From positions 33,874,001 to 33,938,000 of the forward strand of contig JAIVEN010000014.1 of NCBI GenBank assembly GCA_026686845.1: a stretch of DNA of 64,000 bases, in the 5' to 3' direction. Below the pieces are notes generated by a model that saw only the letters and a list, made by a program, of their open reading frames with translations, had not been told where the DNA came from and searched no databases. This document shows positions 32,863 to 44,311 of this stretch, one piece after another (the first letter of the stretch is position 1; each line of letters starts with the position of its first letter). This stretch comes from Adenanthera pavonina. Lineage: Eukaryota; Streptophyta; Magnoliopsida; Fabales; Fabaceae. The translations under genes and the position numbers were made by a program.

Positions 32863-35773
32863 TGTCACACTCGAAAATGCAACACAGATGGTGCGGAAAG
32901 AAAAAAAAGAAGAAAAAGAGAAAAATTGACCTTCACGACGGAAACTGATTCTGGAGGAGTCGCAACCAAAATTTTAAGGAAAATTTTAAGGAAAATTTTG
33001 GAAAACTATAAGAAAAAAGGAAAAGGATAGTCTACAAATCAGAGTTGGGTTTGGAAGTACGATTGTGAGTGGAGAAAGTATTAGGCACCCTTATAACACT
33101 CGTTCCTAAGAACGGTTACTTTAAGTTGATTATGTAATTTTTATGGCTTTTAAAAATTATTTTGATTCCCCTTTAATCATTCACATGCATAAATAAAAAT
33201 AAGAGAAAATGAAAGAATAATAATAAAAAATAAATAAAAATATGAGAAATTGGGAAAATAAAATAAGAGAAAAATATGATTTATTTACAAAAGCATACTT
33301 GATCAAGAATTAGAGTCTGGGGCATTTGTACCCTATAGTGGGAATCAAAGTTCACATAGTTTGGGCTAGAAATACATGTCAATGAGTTGATATTTATTTA
33401 TTTATTTTAGTTTTTGTGGCAAGAGGCAATTAATTGAAAATAACTTGTCATTTTATAAATAAAACAATTTTCCAAAATTTGGATTAGTGTGCTTTAATTT
33501 AGAAAAGATAATTTAATTCAACTTACTTACTCTTATTATATTTAATTCTCAAATATTTTATTTCTTATTTTATCAAAAGCATTTTTTCATATTTTTTCAT
33601 AGAATTTATTTGCTTATTTTAGGAAAATCAATTCATAATTGATATACCCGCAGAGGATCATTGTCTCATATGGTAGATTGATTTCCTAAGTATCTGCGAA
33701 GATCTCAAAATCCCCCATAGATAAACGAGTTTTCTTAGAATAAAATATATTATTATGCTTAGCTACAGTTTTACAAGATTTATATATATATGTATAAAAA
33801 ATATTTTCATTAATCTAATGGCATCTATTTTATTATTATTATTATTTTTTAAATTTTGCTTAAAAGACTTTATATGTTTATTATAATTATTATTTTTTAA
33901 AAAAATCAATATATTCTTGATATATTTGCAGAGAGCTATAATCTCATACGATAGGTTGATTTCTTAAATATAAAGATTCCAAAATTTCTCACAGATAAAT
34001 AAGTTTTCTTAGAATAAAATAGATTATTGTGCTTAGCTACATTTTTGGAAAAGATATTTTCATTAATCTAATAGCATCTATTTTTTTTCTAATTTTACTT
34101 AAAAGACTTCATATGTTCATCATAATAACAATTATTATCATTATTATTATTTTTAAAAAAATCTATTTATACTTGATATATTTGTAGAGAGCCATCATCC
34201 CATATGATAAACCGATCTCCTAAGTATCCATGGAGATCCCAAAATCTCCCATAGATATAGGTCTTTTCTTAAAAAAAAAAAACACATACATATATATATA
34301 TACATTATATTTATTTATATTGCTGAATGATTAGTTTTCCTTAAAATTTTTATAAGATTGAGAGGCACAATCTAACCAACACTCTTGTGGAAATCTATCA
34401 TTCCCTACGGCAATATAGTTGAGTTAGGTAGTCATGGGTGTTAAATAACCTCATGTAGTACTATTATTTAATTATTTTTATTTTAAAAAAACATGAATGG
34501 GCCATTGAAATCTAAATCGGTTAACACAAAGTGACCGACACAATGCGGAATCCCAATTATCCCCCAACATGTGATCATCCTACAAGCTTATGAGGATTAT
34601 TAAAAATCCCCCATGGCTCTTTCTAAAATTAAATTATACAACCATAATAGGATAAACAACATGTGCTTGTATTCCATCAAGGATTTTCATATTAATCAAA
34701 TCCAACCCACATAGTTCATCACACATTATTTCCAATCTCATTTTGACAATATGCAACCAAAAGGCAATATCTTTAGCATCATATTTTTTTGTGTGCAAAT
34801 TGTTCTTTCTCTTCAGATCGAATCTTACTATACAGTTACTAACATTCTAGAACAGCACAAAGAGCTTAAACTCATAACCAAAACACCCTTTCCTCTATAC
34901 TTCAAGCTCCTACACCCACATCAAACCATCAGGGGAACCAAGATTTTCCTATTTAATAAACTAATTCTTTATATAAAGTTTCCTAACAGCAAGTCATCAT
35001 GTCCCATAGTGAAAATAATTAACATTACTTTTTGAACTAATGTGAGTGACAAAACAGAGCACTTAAGAACACAGTTAAACAATGAGCTAGGCCGAAGAAA
35101 CAAAAAGGAAGGTAAGATATTGTAAGTATCATCATAAAAGACACCCTCCAGTACACATTATAACCAAGTGTGTAACCAAAATGACCCATGATTCAGTGAA
35201 TAAACAAAAACTCAATTGGACATTTGTTCTTGAGGACGAGCAGAGGCATTAAATGCTAGAAATAAAGCATCCCTGAAATATATCCTAGGTTCAGCAAACA
35301 TTAATCAAAGTTTGAAATAGAAGAATAATCTTTATCTAGCGAAAGTCTATGTGATCAATGACACTAGCTCAGCCTTTAGACTTTGTTCACCTTCGTTCCA
35401 GTGACTCCCTCTTCTGTTTTCCTGTTCTGCCTCCCTCCTTGTTACTTTGGCGTTCACCCTTCTTTTCTCGTTCTTCATCCCTCTCTTTCCATCTCTCTTT
35501 CAATCTCCCTTATGCTCTCTCACTTCGGTCCCCATTTATAACCCTATGTCATTGATTTTGAGAAGAGCCAGCTTTGGATTACTCAATGTTTCCTCGATTA
35601 AAATTACCTACTTGGTTCTCACGCTAGTCTGATGCCTCTGCTCCTATGTTTTCCTGCCTTGCTTTGTATCACTTTTTTTTTGCAGCAGTCAACAACAAGA
35701 AAGCTCGTTCAACAAGCTTGTATGATTCCCTCTTTGCTAATGGCTTCTTTTGCATCTTTTGACTTTCTTCTTC
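32863..35773 (-). repeat. Ogre 5' LTR, truncated at its outer end
   Basis: Aligns from its inner end (TGTCACACTC, 32863) with the 3' LTR at 15942 for 2.9 kb, then stops abruptly at CTTTCTTCTTC (35763-35773). The 3' LTR copy continues for a further 1.15 kb beyond that text (from about 18850). The lost part would be the U3 start, so the promoter is missing. The next base belongs to the Tekay 3' LTR. Confidence 0.8.
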
Positions 35774-35911
35774 GGTGGCCCTACTCCTCACCGTGGCATG
35801 GAGCTCTTTCAGCCTCCACTTGAACCTTTCCTCCATCCTGTTTTCTCTGGTACTGCATATAATGCCAATTACACTTGATTAGCTAGGGACAATGTCATGA
35901 ATGTTGATACA
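35774..35911 (-). repeat. Tekay 3' LTR stub
   Basis: The first 138 bp (element sense) of the 3' LTR, starting TGTATCAACA at 35911 and including CTCAAGTGGAGG-like text found in all family LTRs. The other 2.4 kb is missing. The break abuts the truncated Ogre LTR. Confidence 0.8.
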
Positions 35912-35924
35912 TTCTCCCCTCCTT
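35912..35924 (-). other. Tekay polypurine tract
   Basis: Minus strand reads AAGGAGGGGAGAA directly before the 3' LTR, a textbook polypurine tract. Confidence 0.75.
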
Positions 35925-35959
35925 ATAAAAATTTTGTCCTTGAAATTTCAATTCTTACC

Positions 35960-37230
35960 TTAGGCAAAAATCTCTGGATACCTCCTTCTCAAGGATTCTT
36001 CCATCTCCCATGTAACATCATTAGATGTCAAGCCGCTCCATAGTACCTTCATTAACTTAATGGTCTTATTTCGCAACTGTTTTTCCGTTATATCAAGAAT
36101 TTGTAATGGCATGACCTCAAAAGTCAGATCCTCTCGCACTTGAATTGCCTCATCATTAATTATATGAGACAGATCTGGATAATACTTCTTAAGTTAAGAC
36201 ACGTGGAAAACATCATGCAATCTAGTGAGATTAGATGGTAACGCCACTTGATATGCTATAGGCCCAATTCGCTCCAAAATTTAACATGGATACATATACC
36301 ACATGGTGAGCTTCTTCGCTCAAATTGATCTCCCAATACCTGTAATATGAGTGACCTTGGAAAACACATGATCTCCAGCATCAAACTCCAATTGTCTCCT
36401 CTTTCTGTCCTCATAACTCTTCTGTTGACTTTGAGGGTCAGAAGCTTCTATCGAATACTTTCTATTTGTTGAGAGGTTTGGTCCATAATATCTGAGCCTA
36501 AAAGACTCCGTTCACCAAGCTCAATCCAATATAACGGCAATCTGCTCTTCCTGCCATACAAAGCTTCATACAAAGCCATTTGCAAACTCAAGTGATGGCT
36601 GTTGTTGTAAGCAAATTCAACTAATGGCAAAGTTGATCCTAATTGCCTTTATCCTCTAGAACACACGCATGTAACCTGTCTTCTAGAGTTTAAATCGTCC
36701 TTTCAGTCTACCCATCAGATTGAGGGTGATAAACAGTATTGAAACTCAACTTCATTCCCATGGTCTTCTGAAGAGACTTCCAAAACCTAGATGTAAATCT
36801 AGGATTTCTGTTTGACAAAATATTCATCGGGTCTTCATGCAATCTTACAATCTTATTCACATACAACTGGCCTAACTTCTCCATTGAAATAGTTCCCCAA
36901 TTGGAAGAAAATCGGCTAACTTCATCAATCTATCCACAATTACCCATATAGCATTGTGCCTTGAAGAGGTCCTCGGTAATTCTATCACAAAATCTATGGA
37001 CATGCTATCCTATTTCCACTCCAGAATCTCCAAAGGTTGTAATGTACCCTCTGGCAATTGGTACTTAATCTTTACCTTCTGACAAATTAGACATCTTGCC
37101 ACATATTCTATGATTTTTTTTTCATGCCTGGCTACCAGTAACCTCACTTCAAATCTTGGTATATCTTTGTGGTACTTAGGTGAATAGTATAGCTGCTCTT
37201 ATAAACATCCTCTAAAATGACTTCTTGTGA
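35960..37230 (-). pseudogene. Tekay integrase with C-terminal chromodomain
   Basis: Minus-strand blocks: integrase zinc-finger/core text (YVARCLICQKVKIKYQLPEG near 37060-37110, then SIDFVIELPRTSSRHNAIWV and VDRLMKLADF to about 36910), the conserved LVEFAYNNSHHLSLQMALYE and ALYGRKSRLPLYW (36630-36520), and a C-terminal segment ending LRNKTIKLMKVLW, TWEMEESLRRRYPEIFA and a TAA at 35960. The last part corresponds to the degenerate chromodomain of Tekay-type integrases, thought to steer integration toward heterochromatin. Stops lie in several places, including near 36860 and 36270. Integrase inserts the DNA copy. This one is inactive. Confidence 0.8.
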
Positions 37231-38237
37231 CCCTGCAACATCTGGCACATAAATCCGACTATGGTACCAGATGATGCCATCCTCCAATATATCAAAATCC
37301 TAGGTTTCCGTAATTTCAATTCATTTATGAATGCCCAAAAGATAGTTATCCTTCAACTGAGTATAGCAAAGGTTTCTTAATAAATTGCTTGATATATTGA
37401 TGGATCCCAATACTAGTACTCCAGGATGGACAGTAATGGATAACTTTATATCTCTCAAGCTTTCTAGCAATTGTTGCTCCCTCATCATCATTGTGGCTAT
37501 GTGAATCGACTTTCTACTCAGCGCATCCACCACTATATTGGCTTTCCTAGGATGGTACTTCAAGGCAAATTCATAATCTACCAAGAATTCTACCTAACGC
37601 CTTTGCCTCATGTTCAACTCCTTCTAATCAAACAAATACTTCAAACTTTTACGATCACTAAGAGAAAATAATGCCACCATAATTTCAAAGCAAACACTAC
37701 AACCACTAGCAGAAGGTCATGACTATGATAGTTCTCCTCATGAGGTCTTAACTGTCTTGAACAATATGCCATAACTCTTCCTTGTTGCATTAACACACAC
37801 CCTAGACCCTTCTTAGAGGCGTCCGTGTAAACTATGAACTACTCAAATGGGTTAGGGATAATCAGCACTAAGGTGGATGTCAAATAGGCCTTCAGCTCTT
37901 GGAATGCTCTCTCACACCTGTCATCCCAAATGAAAGATTGATCCTTATGGGTGAGTCTAGTCAATGGTATAACAAGATGAGAGAATCCCTTAATGAAGCT
38001 TCAGCAGTAATCAGCCAATCCCAGAAAGCTGCGAATTTCGGTCACCGATTGCTGTCTCTCCCAATTTAACACCACTTCAACCTTACTAGGGTCTATTGCT
38101 ACTCCTTCTGCAGAGATCACATGACTTAGAAATTTCACCTCTTGTAGCCAAAACTCACATTTACTAAGCTTGGCATACAATTGGTGATCCCGCAATACTT
38201 GCAACACAATGAAGATGGAGTGCATGCTCTTCCTCAC
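37231..38237 (-). pseudogene. Tekay RNase H and RT C-terminal part
   Basis: The segment 38237-38001 contains the RT thumb/connection (LRDHQLYAKLSKCEFWL, FLSHVISAEGVAIDPSKVE, SFLGLADYC). Downstream the RNase H domain appears in fragments and closes with FALKYHPRKANIVVDALSRK (37584-37500), the conserved end of Gypsy RNase H. Several frame changes and stops separate the pieces (for example near 37990 and 37600). Together with the preceding block it completes a chromovirus RT-RH order with no second RNase H, in contrast to the Ogre copy nearby. Confidence 0.8.
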
Positions 38238-39262
38238 TCTTGGAGTATATCAGAATGTCATCAATGAATACCACCACAATTTTATTTAATACAGCCAAAA
38301 GACCCTATTCATATAATCCTTGAAGATTGCCAGGGCATTGGTCAACCCAAATGACATCACTAGAAAATCATAATGCCCATATCGACTTTGAAAAGTAGTT
38401 TTAGGCACATCTTTAGCACATCCCCTCAATTGATGGTATCCTGACCTTAAATCGATTTTAGAGAAAACTGAGGCACTTGCCAACTGATCAATCAAATCTT
38501 CAATCCTAGGTAAAGGATATTTATTCTTAATTGTCACTCGGTTCAGCTTCCTGTAACCAATGCATAATCTGAGGCTACCATCCTTCTTCTTGACAAACAA
38601 TACTGGAGCTCCCTAAGGCAAGATACTAGGTCTGATGAAACCCCTTTTTAACAAATCTTCAATTTGCTTCTTTAGTTCCTTTAGTTCAGACGGTGCCATT
38701 CGATATGAAGCCTTCAAAATAGGACTTGTCTTAGGCACCAAATCAATAGAAAACTCCAGCTTTCAGGGTGGTGGCAAACTAGTAATCTCCCCTGGAAACA
38801 TATCAGGATATTCACATACAACTGGGTATCTTTCTATACCTCTTTCCATATCCATGTTAACAAAGAAGAAAATTAGAAACCCTTGACATCCTTTTCTCAA
38901 ATACCTGTCAGCTTGGGCAAATGACAAACAGACATTCTCATCCCCTTCAATACTAGGGATATTCATGGGCAATGACATAGTCTTTCGAGCACAGATAAGA
39001 ATAGCATTATTTGCCTCTAGCCAATCTATCCTAATTATCACATCAATCTCTTGCAATGGCAAACATATTAGATACAGGGTAGTACTTTACTGTTCAAAAC
39101 AAACCACATAATTTAGACAAGCTAGAGTCTTCTTTAGTGAAACTCCTATGGGTGTAGATATCGAAATTCAAAAGGTTACTCCATTGCCACAATACCCAAT
39201 CTCTAAGTATAATCAATAGATATGAAGGAATGTGATGCACCTGAATCAAACAATGCATGAAT
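38238..39262 (-). pseudogene. Tekay protease and reverse transcriptase
   Basis: The protease active site is intact as FDSGASHSF (DSG at 39239-39247) and its later part reads MPLQEIDVIIRIDWLEAN (39062-39010). The RT N-terminal linker gives VVCEYPDMFPGEITSLPPP. The RT then shows FVKKKDGSLRLCIGYRKLN, KNKYPLPRIEDLIDQL and FSKIDLRSGYHQLR (38600-38430), FLVMSFGLTNALAIF, and the catalytic FIDDILIYSK (FIDD at 38257-38268). Two departures from the family are visible: Gly replaces Asp in the CIDYR motif (CIGYR), and TNA occurs where TNAP is usual. Stops occur between blocks (about 38735 and 38280), so no continuous polyprotein is possible. Confidence 0.85.
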
Positions 39263-39299
39263 AGAAAAACCATTTAATTTAAGTTTACATCTAATCAAC

Positions 39300-40546
39300 T
39301 TAGGCGCTATATCTGCTTCCTATTGGGTGATTGCGAAGACCCGACTGAGCATCGTGGGCCTCATTGTCGCATTATCACGCCTGGGCTCATGGCATCCTTG
39401 TATAATATGTCCTGGTCTCCCACAGTTATAACAAACCAAACATGGTAGATCACCGTGACTCCTCTTGTATTTTGTGTACGGATTTAAGGCACTACTTGAA
39501 TTATACTAAAATGAGGCTGAGTCTCTCCCTGCATCTTCACTCTGACTTAAACTCCCCTAGTCAAAGCCTCCTCTAAAGAATAGTCCTCTGCCATACCGAC
39601 CTTTGTTGGACTGATCTCTACCAAATACGCCTCTTCCTTTACTGTGGCGGCCTCTATTATAGAGATCTCTTCCTCTACTAGAACCTGTACTGTCACCGCT
39701 ACTACCACTACTAGATCCATTTCCTTTACTGACACCTCCGATAGGTCCTAGGTGAGAAAAGGCCTAAATCATGGAATTCCTTATATCCTCCTCAGTCTCT
39801 TTCATTCTCCTAAATAGGACACGTATCTTCAAACACAAGTCATTGAAGGCTATAAAGTCAACCATTGACAGTCGCTCCTTAATCTTTGGATGGGCTCCTT
39901 CAAACAACCTTTGAGCTTTCCACCTATCATCAAGATAATTATTCAAATAAGTGAAATACTTCTCCAAATCCAGGAATTGGTCAATGTAATCATCCGACGA
40001 CAAATTCCCTTATTAAAAAGCTAGGAACTCAGCCTCCTTTTGCATTATTAGAGCTAGAGGGAAGTAGTGTGCAAAGAACCTTTCTTTAAACTATTCCCAA
40101 GTCAATGGAGGATTCATCTCTTCGACACTCGAGAGAATACTCCTCCACCAATGCTTAACCTTCTTTTCAAGCTTGAACATCGCCAGTTGCACCTTTTGCT
40201 CAGCGGTGCAATCTATCACACTAAAGATATTCTCTAGTTGTTCTATCCATTCCTTAGTCAATGCAACATCCATTGTACCTTCGAAAGCCGAGAGATTAAA
40301 CTTCCGAAAGTCTTTCAACTGGGAGGAGATAGCCCTTCTTTAAGCTCTTGGGGCTTTCTCAGGCTCTACCTCATTCTCATTCTCATTCTTATTCTCTCCT
40401 GCATTCAAGTCCACATACATGCCAGCCTCTTCATTCACATCTCCATAATCCTGACGATTCAATTGCTCTTGCATTCTATTCAATGTTTCCCCTTGTGTAT
40501 TCACCCTGTCACTGAGGCCAATCAACATCTCATGCATCTGCCTCAT
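39300..40546 (-). pseudogene. Tekay gag with CCHC zinc knuckle
   Basis: A start at ATG 40546 gives MRQMHEMLIGLSDRVNTQGE and an acidic/Asn-rich stretch (40546-40340). The retrotransposon gag core follows as FRKFNLSAFEGTMDVALTKE, WIEQLENIFSVIDC and VKHWWRSI (40318-40091), then YIDQFLDLEKYFTYLNN and GAHPKIKERLSM (40003-39880). After a Gly/Arg-rich section (about 39720-39540) the zinc knuckle CYNCGRPGHIIQGC is complete at 39433-39392, fitting CX2CX4HX4C and expected to bind element RNA. Stops near 40330, 40060 and 39760 divide the frame. Confidence 0.85.
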
Positions 40547-40710
40547 TAGATCACTATTACTTTGTCATCCTCTACAAGAATTTCTCCTACACACAAGTAA
40601 TAACACATTCAGTTATATGGTTCTAGACTAGTATTGTAGTGAGAATATGAGTCTATGTATTTAAAGTTGTGCCAAATATTATCACAAGTAGAAACAATGG
40701 CCCAAATCAT

Positions 40711-40723
40711 TGCTCTGATACCA
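40711..40723 (-). other. Tekay primer-binding site (tRNA-iMet type)
   Basis: Minus strand reads TGGTATCAGAGCA three bases inside the 5' LTR end (40727). This is the classic plant Gypsy/Copia primer site complementary to the initiator tRNA-Met 3' end. Confidence 0.85.
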
Positions 40724-41744
40724 AAATGTAACTTCTTACTCCAAAACACCTCCTGACTTGATCAAAAACTTTGAAAACCAACGAAACACAGCTTAAACAT
40801 CTCACAATGAATTCCCAAAACTTCAGAGTAGTAGAAAACACCACAAAAATCCTCAAGGAACACCAGAACAACAGAACAATATGTAAGGTCATGGTTGCTA
40901 CAATACCGCTATGTCTCTGATACCCACTGGTTTACTAGTGCAGCAGCTTGGCTTCCGGCGCTGCGGTATCCCTTTGCTGATACCATATCAGTAAAAGTTT
41001 AACCTCCAAAGCTAACTTCCGACTCGCATAACTTTATGCTCTGACCTTCGATTGACCTGATTCCAACTCCTACAAGTCAATCTTGTCCCAATCTAACCAT
41101 GGACACCAATTTCATCTCAATCCATCTCCGTTTAGAGATTTTGGGCACCTGATACTGTTTTGACCACTTTTTAACCAAAACTTATAACTTACAACTCCCA
41201 TTTGCCACCAAAGGCAACATGACTATTTGCGACCATTCACACAGGTTCTAAATCACTTAACCAACCTGTCTAAAGAGGTTTCATCTCAAAGGAACCACTC
41301 TTCTAAGATTTGACCCCCTTGAACCCCAAACTGACAAAGTAGGCTATAGGCCTAAAACACACCAACAAGGCCCAATTCCACCTTTGGGCTTACAAACACT
41401 ACCACATAAACTCTCCGACACCCCAAACCACACATGCATAACATAACATCACATCTATCACCATTCCACATCAATGCCATATATCCGTCACATTCAACCA
41501 CCATACATAAACATACATCCATTACAGTCATACTATCTTACTTGGCACAAAATATACAACTCTACAAAATACATTATATAGACTTGATATTCCCATGAGC
41601 GGTGCACTACTCCCATGTTTTCTCCAGACTAGTGTAAGAACCTTCACCAGAAAAGTTAGTTCACGAGAAATTGGTGTGAGACAATATATGTACATTCTGA
41701 TCCACACAAACGTCCACATGGTACAATGACATGCTAATGAATGG

Positions 41745-44128
41745 TGTAACATTCTACCTCCCCTTCATAACCAAAACTCACGAAATGCAACCAAACACAA
41801 TTCAAACCGCTTAAAACAACTTTTCACATCCTCAAACCAGCGGAAACAAACCCCAAATTACCAAACTTTGAGTTGGGGCCGCGGCTGCTACAGGACCACC
41901 GCTGCCCTGGCCTGCTCTGTTTCTCCCTCGCTATTGCCATCACAGGCGCCGCGGCGCCCCCTTGCTGATATCCCATATCAGTACTTTGACGTTTTGGTGC
42001 AAACTTCCGACACGCATAACTTTATACTCCGATCTCCGATTGACTTAATTCCAACTCCTACAAGTCAATCTAGTCCCAAACTAACCACAGACACCATTTT
42101 CACCTCAATCCAACTCCGTATGGAGATTCTGGACCCCTGACGCTGTTTTGGCCACTTATTGACCAAAACACATCACTAACCAATTCCAATTGTCACCCAA
42201 GATAACTGGTCACTCAGAGACCATTCATACAGGTCCAAACTCTCCAAACCAACATATCCAAGGAGGTTGCACCTCAAAGGAATCACTCCTCTAAGTTCTG
42301 ACCCCTTTGAACCCCAACATGACAATACGGGCTATAGGCCCTAAAACACCACCATCAGGCCCAAACCACTTTGGGCTTACAAATACTACCATACCAATTT
42401 CCAAAAGCATAACGCTCTCAAAACACTAGCATAATACATTCCACATATACATAATCAAGCATACATTCATCCATAACAATCCTGTCAATCTCATACATTC
42501 AATACACAACTGTCTACCCTACTTGGCACATAATACATTATCCAAAAATACAAACACTACATAGACTTCCCACGTACACAGCTATTCTCTTGGCTTCTCC
42601 GGACTAGTACCAGAATCGTCACCTGAAAGGGGTTAGTCACAGGGGAGGGTGGGGTGAGACAATGTCTCAGTAACCGGGATCAACAACACATAAACATATA
42701 TATATACAAATATGAATCATATAATATATGAATGCAATGTAAAATGCATGATATGCATGTCGTCCTCTCTGGGACTTCCATCCTTATCCTCCCTAACACA
42801 CGTATACATATACCCCATCCTTATCCTCCCTAACACACATATACAAATAACCCATCCCTATCCTCCCTAACACACGTATACATATACCCCATCCTTATCC
42901 TCCCTAACACACATATACAAATAACCCATCCTTATCCTCTCTAACACACACAATCCACCCTTATCCTCCCTAACATATACAATATCACATACTCCAACCT
43001 TATTCTCCCTAACAATTTCATTTATCATCATATATCATACGTCATCACATCATCACCACTTCATCCGTCATACATCTCAATGTAACAATAACATGTGGTG
43101 ATGCTAATGTATCATCATAATCATCATGATCGTCATATCATATCACATCAATGTTCTCATCACATATCCCATCACAATACTCATAAACATCATCTACTAT
43201 ACATATACCACGATATATAATAACCACACACAAACATATCACTATCGTGGTATGAAAGAGACATGCATATATATATATACAACTATACATACTATCATAT
43301 AAAACCACATAAACAAACACCTGGTTACCTCAGGTTGTCAATACCACGCTCAGGCAAGTTCCACACGCTTTCTTAAACACCAACACGCTTGAGCCCCACA
43401 CAGTTAACCAAATAACCTTCATAATACATAATTCTCCCATTAACACAACATATCCATAATCACAATATCACAATTTAACCACTTTAAGCCTAACTCAAGG
43501 TTCCAACACCCCAATCATATATCAATAAACTCCCAGGGATCGTTTAAACACTACTCGAACACGTACTCTTCAGATTCCCAAGAGCCCTAACCGGAAACAA
43601 CCTAGGGTTAAGCTCAAATCATACATAAATCCTTCCAAACACACATCCGACCAATAAGAATACCAAAACACACTCCATTAACCTCAAATCATCCATTTCA
43701 ATCGGTGGATTTCACCCCAAATCGGAAATCCAACCTTAACACCGAAAATCCCAAACTTCAACCGAAGAAAATGGAGAGGGAGGAGTAGAGAACACTTACC
43801 AACTTGAATCCAAGCTCTTGAGGTCCGAAAATCACTCCTAGAAGCAAGGAATCCCGAACCCTAGCACTGCTCCTCGCGGTCTCCCTCTATTTCCTCTGTT
43901 TCTTTCTTTTTCGTTCGAGTGAACTGATCCGGATTTAAACATATTTCCCGACTCTCACTGCGGCTCCAGCATACCTCACCGTAGCTCCACCAACTAATCC
44001 GAAACAATACCACTGGAAGGTCTCTCGCCGCGGCGCGGAGCCTTTTCTAGTTCCTCTTGAACCATATCCATCCTACTTCCTCCAATCCTGAACACAAGAC
44101 CAATAAAGATATCATGAGGGGCATTACA
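41745..44128 (-). mobile_element. Solo LTR, Tekay-LTR family, TSD AATGG
   Basis: A 2384-bp inverted copy from TGTAACATTC to GGGCATTACA, with perfect AATGG on both sides (41740-41744, 44129-44133). It sits in the 5' LTR of the Tekay element, in the same orientation as it. It carries an expanded minisatellite of about 35-bp units, CATCCTTATCCTCCCTAACA (42778-43010, about six copies). Its hairpin arms are perfectly complementary (43207 and 43243). Confidence 0.9.
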
Positions 44129-44311
44129 AATGGTATGCATATTCTCCCTCAAACACGGCTAGAACCACGAGCTGTGGTCATCACAAAACATTTCAATAAA
44201 TGATTCCCTTCCAACAGTCAATGAAGATTGATTTCAGGATATCATCTTGCTCACCTTACCCGAATGTAACTTGGCCAATGATTACACTAGAGCTCAGACT
44301 GTAGCTCTCCT

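Larger units (their letters stand above)
15942..35773 (-). mobile_element. Ogre/Tat-lineage Gypsy retrotransposon, defective and truncated
   Basis: A 19.8-kb minus-strand element with two long related LTRs (3' LTR 15942-20009, 5' LTR 32863-35773, the latter cut short). Order along the minus strand: 5' LTR, primer-binding site, ORF1, gag, protease, RT-RNase H, a second (archaeal-type) RNase H, an integrase remnant, a 3' region with three tandem arrays, polypurine tract, 3' LTR. Great length, an extra ORF before gag, a second RNase H and 3' tandem repeats are together diagnostic of Ogre/Tat. Every coding block carries stops or frameshifts, the integrase core is missing, and the outer part of the 5' LTR is deleted at the junction with the Tekay element. 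Confidence 0.85.

Noticed and set aside
39547..39735. Open frame rich in Val/Glu on the minus strand in the Tekay gag
   Set aside because: It is a shadow of the Gly/Arg-rich gag section read in another frame.
43201..43260. Hairpin considered as a miniature inverted-repeat transposon
   Set aside because: It occupies the same place in every LTR copy, so it is part of the LTR rather than an insertion.
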